DNA of 15,132 nucleotides from Thiofilum sp039797965 (GTDB lineage Bacteria > Pseudomonadota > Gammaproteobacteria > Thiotrichales > Thiotrichaceae). The stretch is from contig JBDKGX010000061.1 of the NCBI GenBank assembly GCA_039797965.1, forward strand, positions 1 to 15,132, written 5' to 3'. Under the pieces are notes generated by a model, which made no database searches, was not told the DNA's origin, and saw only the letters and a list, made by a program, of their open reading frames with translations. Below, piece after piece: positions 14,008-15,132 of this stretch. The translations under genes and the position numbers were made by a program. How positions within the stretch are numbered: position 1 is the first letter of the stretch; every line of letters starts with the position of its first letter.

Positions 14008-14378
14008 TACATCGTTCCCTAGTATAAATACCCATGAGTATAAGTCGCATTCATATAGGAATCGAAGTATCTATAGACAAACTAATTTATAGTTTAATTT
14101 TTCGAGCTATATTTCAATAAATAGAAGGTTTTTTTTCTAATATAGCGGCTAATCTATAGCTGAATACTAATTCCAGTTATCAGGAGATTTTATACCTTCC
14201 GTCTGAAAGCAAGACTATAAAATAAGCAAACCATTCATTAGAAAATGAAGTTAGCTTATTTTTAGGAACGCTGACCTTATACTGCCTCATCAACCTATTA
14301 TTATCACTAATGAGGAGGCGGCCATTAATAAGACTAAAAAACGTACAAATTAATTTTAGAATTACGGGGATATAGATA
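14008..14378. other. AT-rich divergent intergenic region
   Basis: This 371-base region separates the divergent beta-helix and small exported genes. It contains TATACT-like -10 boxes on the minus strand near 14010-14045, a long hairpin at 14219-14262, and a second inverted repeat (GCCTCAT at 14284-14290 with ATGAGGAGGC after about 20 bases). Open frames that cross it show no protein-like composition. A small RNA is possible but not demonstrated. Confidence 0.45.
14219..14262. other. Long AT-rich hairpin
   Basis: AAAATAAGC (14219-14227) pairs perfectly with GCTTATTTT (14254-14262), and inside it TTCATT (14234-14239) pairs with AATGAA (14244-14249) around an AGAA loop. A further AAC/GTT pairing makes the stem nearly continuous, about 18 bp. 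T-runs follow on both strands. It may be a bidirectional terminator, a leader structure of the gene at 14379, or the end of a small RNA. Confidence 0.5.
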
Positions 14379-14750
14379 ATGAAGAACGATTTCAACCCTA
14401 CTGGATTATCTGTTTTATGTATATTGGCAGTCATGTATTTCCCAGCGCAATCCGTGTTGGCAGCATCCTCTAGAGTTAGAATGCCTCCCAAACATCTTCA
14501 TGCCACTTGGCAGCAAACAGCACGTCAACAAAATACGGAAACCGCTTTTACGACCCAAAATTTTGTGCAAAATAGTCTTTATAAACACCTAATGGAAAAC
14601 GAGCATTTTCTAAAATGGCAGGACATGGCTAAGTACTTTTGGGAACAGCAAACAGGCGAGCAACGTTTAATGAATACGAGTCAAAAACGCTTTTATAAGG
14701 ATGTGCCACGACCGATTGGCAAGATTACTCCTCCTAAGAGCAACCCTTAA
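14379..14750 (+). CDS. Small exported protein of unknown function
   Basis: The 123-residue product begins with a plausible Sec signal peptide (LSVLCILAVMYFPAQSVLAA, cleavage likely near 29-30). The mature part is about 95 residues, rich in Gln, Lys, aromatic residues and Met, probably helical (QNFVQNSLYKHLMENEHFLK, WQDMAKYFWEQQTGEQRL), with a Pro-rich basic end (RPIGKITPPKSNP). It has no Cys in the mature part and no lipobox. GGGGA at 14366-14370, 8 bases before ATG 14379, is a good ribosome site. I do not recognise a family. It ends 21 bases from the stop of the convergent DUF2384 gene. One AGTACT lies in it. Confidence 0.7.
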   Translation: MKNDFNPTGLSVLCILAVMYFPAQSVLAASSRVRMPPKHLHATWQQTARQQNTETAFTTQNFVQNSLYKHLMENEHFLKWQDMAKYFWEQQTGEQRLMNTSQKRFYKDVPRPIGKITPPKSNP

Positions 14751-14771
14751 TTTCAGTCGTAGTGTGATGAT

Positions 14772-15132
14772 TTAGCTCGGTTGGTTAGGTACAAGTTGAG
14801 TTTGTGCTTTGGCTTGACTTTGTTTGTACTGAGCATCAGCTAAGGCATAGCCATACGAACAATCTAACTCCACCCGCACCTTTAATAAGCCATCAAGACC
14901 TTCTTGGAGCATGATTTCAAGAGGGGTTTTACCCGCAAAGCGGCGATGAACTTGATGGAGCCACTTCATTTGCATGGCTACACTAAAAGGATAAGTGGTA
15001 CGTAATGCCTCACCAATCCCTATAATATGCCCCATCCGCTCTAAATGCTCTGGCGTTTGAGCTAGTACTTTGAGACCCGTACGATACGATTGTAATTGAC
15101 GGGGTTTAATCTCATTCGTTAATCCTAACAGG
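14772..15132 (-). CDS. DUF2384 (MbcA/ParS/Xre-type) antitoxin-like protein, C-terminal part
   Basis: The frame is open to the window edge, so the 119 residues seen lack their start. The ATG at 15035 is internal to the conserved domain. MGHIIGIGEALRTTYPFSVA, then WLHQVHRRFAGKTPLEIMLQ, EGLDGLLKVRVELD, matches the DUF2384 domain (pattern: L.I..AL...FP, W...PN..F.G.SPLE.ML..GL.GL..VR..LD). In known systems this is the toxin-binding half of Xre-type antitoxins paired with RES toxins, which consume NAD+. No RES gene follows it on this strand: the next bases are a convergent exported-protein gene. The tail after the domain (about 25 residues, Gln/Ala-rich) is longer than usual. It may be an orphan antitoxin-like regulator, or its toxin may lie upstream outside the window. 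Confidence 0.75.
   Translation of the reverse strand, partial: LLGLTNEIKPRQLQSYRTGLKVLAQTPEHLERMGHIIGIGEALRTTYPFSVAMQMKWLHQVHRRFAGKTPLEIMLQEGLDGLLKVRVELDCSYGYALADAQYKQSQAKAQTQLVPNQPS

Larger units (their letters stand above)
315..15069. repeat. Dispersed palindrome AGTACT, about 55 copies
   Basis: By hand count AGTACT occurs about 55 times between 315 and 15069; base composition predicts about 4-5. Roughly half of all GTAC tetramers here sit in AGTACT, where about 8 percent would be expected. Counts by gene: DUF3426 4, dksA 0, gluQRS 4, 170-residue gene 0, coiled coil 6, comEC 23, lolD 2, permeases 3 and 3, deiminase 4, beta-helix gene 2, others 1 each or none. The flanks show only a mild preference for A before and T after. 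Confidence 0.85.

Noticed and set aside
14180..14491. A minus-strand open frame of 103 codons overlapping the small exported gene
   Set aside because: It overlaps the signal-peptide region of the gene at 14379, runs across the hairpin and has no domain. The plus-strand gene has the better ribosome site and a recognisable signal peptide.

Overview
The window looks like ordinary chromosome from a gammaproteobacterium of moderate GC content. The evidence is the set of conserved neighbours: prmA tail, dksA next to gluQRS, a Lol lipoprotein-sorting operon running into comEC, and a DksA whose key residues fall at the same numbers as in E. coli. A sulfur-oxidiser of the Thiotrichales (Thiothrix/Thiofilum-like) would fit, but that is an impression, not something the sequence proves. 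There is no phage, insertion sequence, rRNA, tRNA or CRISPR array.

Layout. Plus strand, 1-3246: end of prmA; a zinc-ribbon/DUF3426 membrane protein; dksA and gluQRS as a tight pair ended by a likely terminator; an unrecognised 170-residue protein. Minus strand, 3243-5549: a 768-residue coiled-coil protein, tail to tail with the previous gene. Minus strand, read from 11305 down to 5787: two LolC/LolE-type permeases, lolD and comEC, with 8-nt overlaps or a 3-nt gap, so almost certainly one operon. Plus strand, 11347-11637: a small exported protein divergent from the lol operon. Minus strand, 14007-11704: a cytoplasmic beta-helix-like protein and a Tat-exported agmatine/peptidylarginine deiminase-like enzyme. 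Plus strand, 14379-14750: a small exported protein. Minus strand at the right edge: the C-terminal part of a DUF2384 (MbcA/ParS/Xre-type) antitoxin-like protein.

Two things stand out. First, the palindrome AGTACT occurs about 55 times by hand count in 15.1 kb, against roughly 4-5 expected from base composition. It is in coding and non-coding DNA and in all three reading frames, so the word itself appears to be kept. It is densest in comEC (23 copies in 2.3 kb). This resembles the highly iterated palindromes of cyanobacteria or the uptake sequences of naturally competent bacteria. Second, the coiled-coil protein carries 96 consecutive seven-residue repeats without a single break in phase, about half beginning Arg-Asp, followed by a C-terminal membrane anchor: a predicted rod about 100 nm long tethered to a membrane.

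Functionally, the Lol genes form the inner-membrane ABC transporter that releases outer-membrane lipoproteins to LolA. ComEC is the DNA-uptake channel of natural transformation. DksA and GluQRS link stringent control to tRNA(Asp) modification. The remaining genes are poorly characterised.
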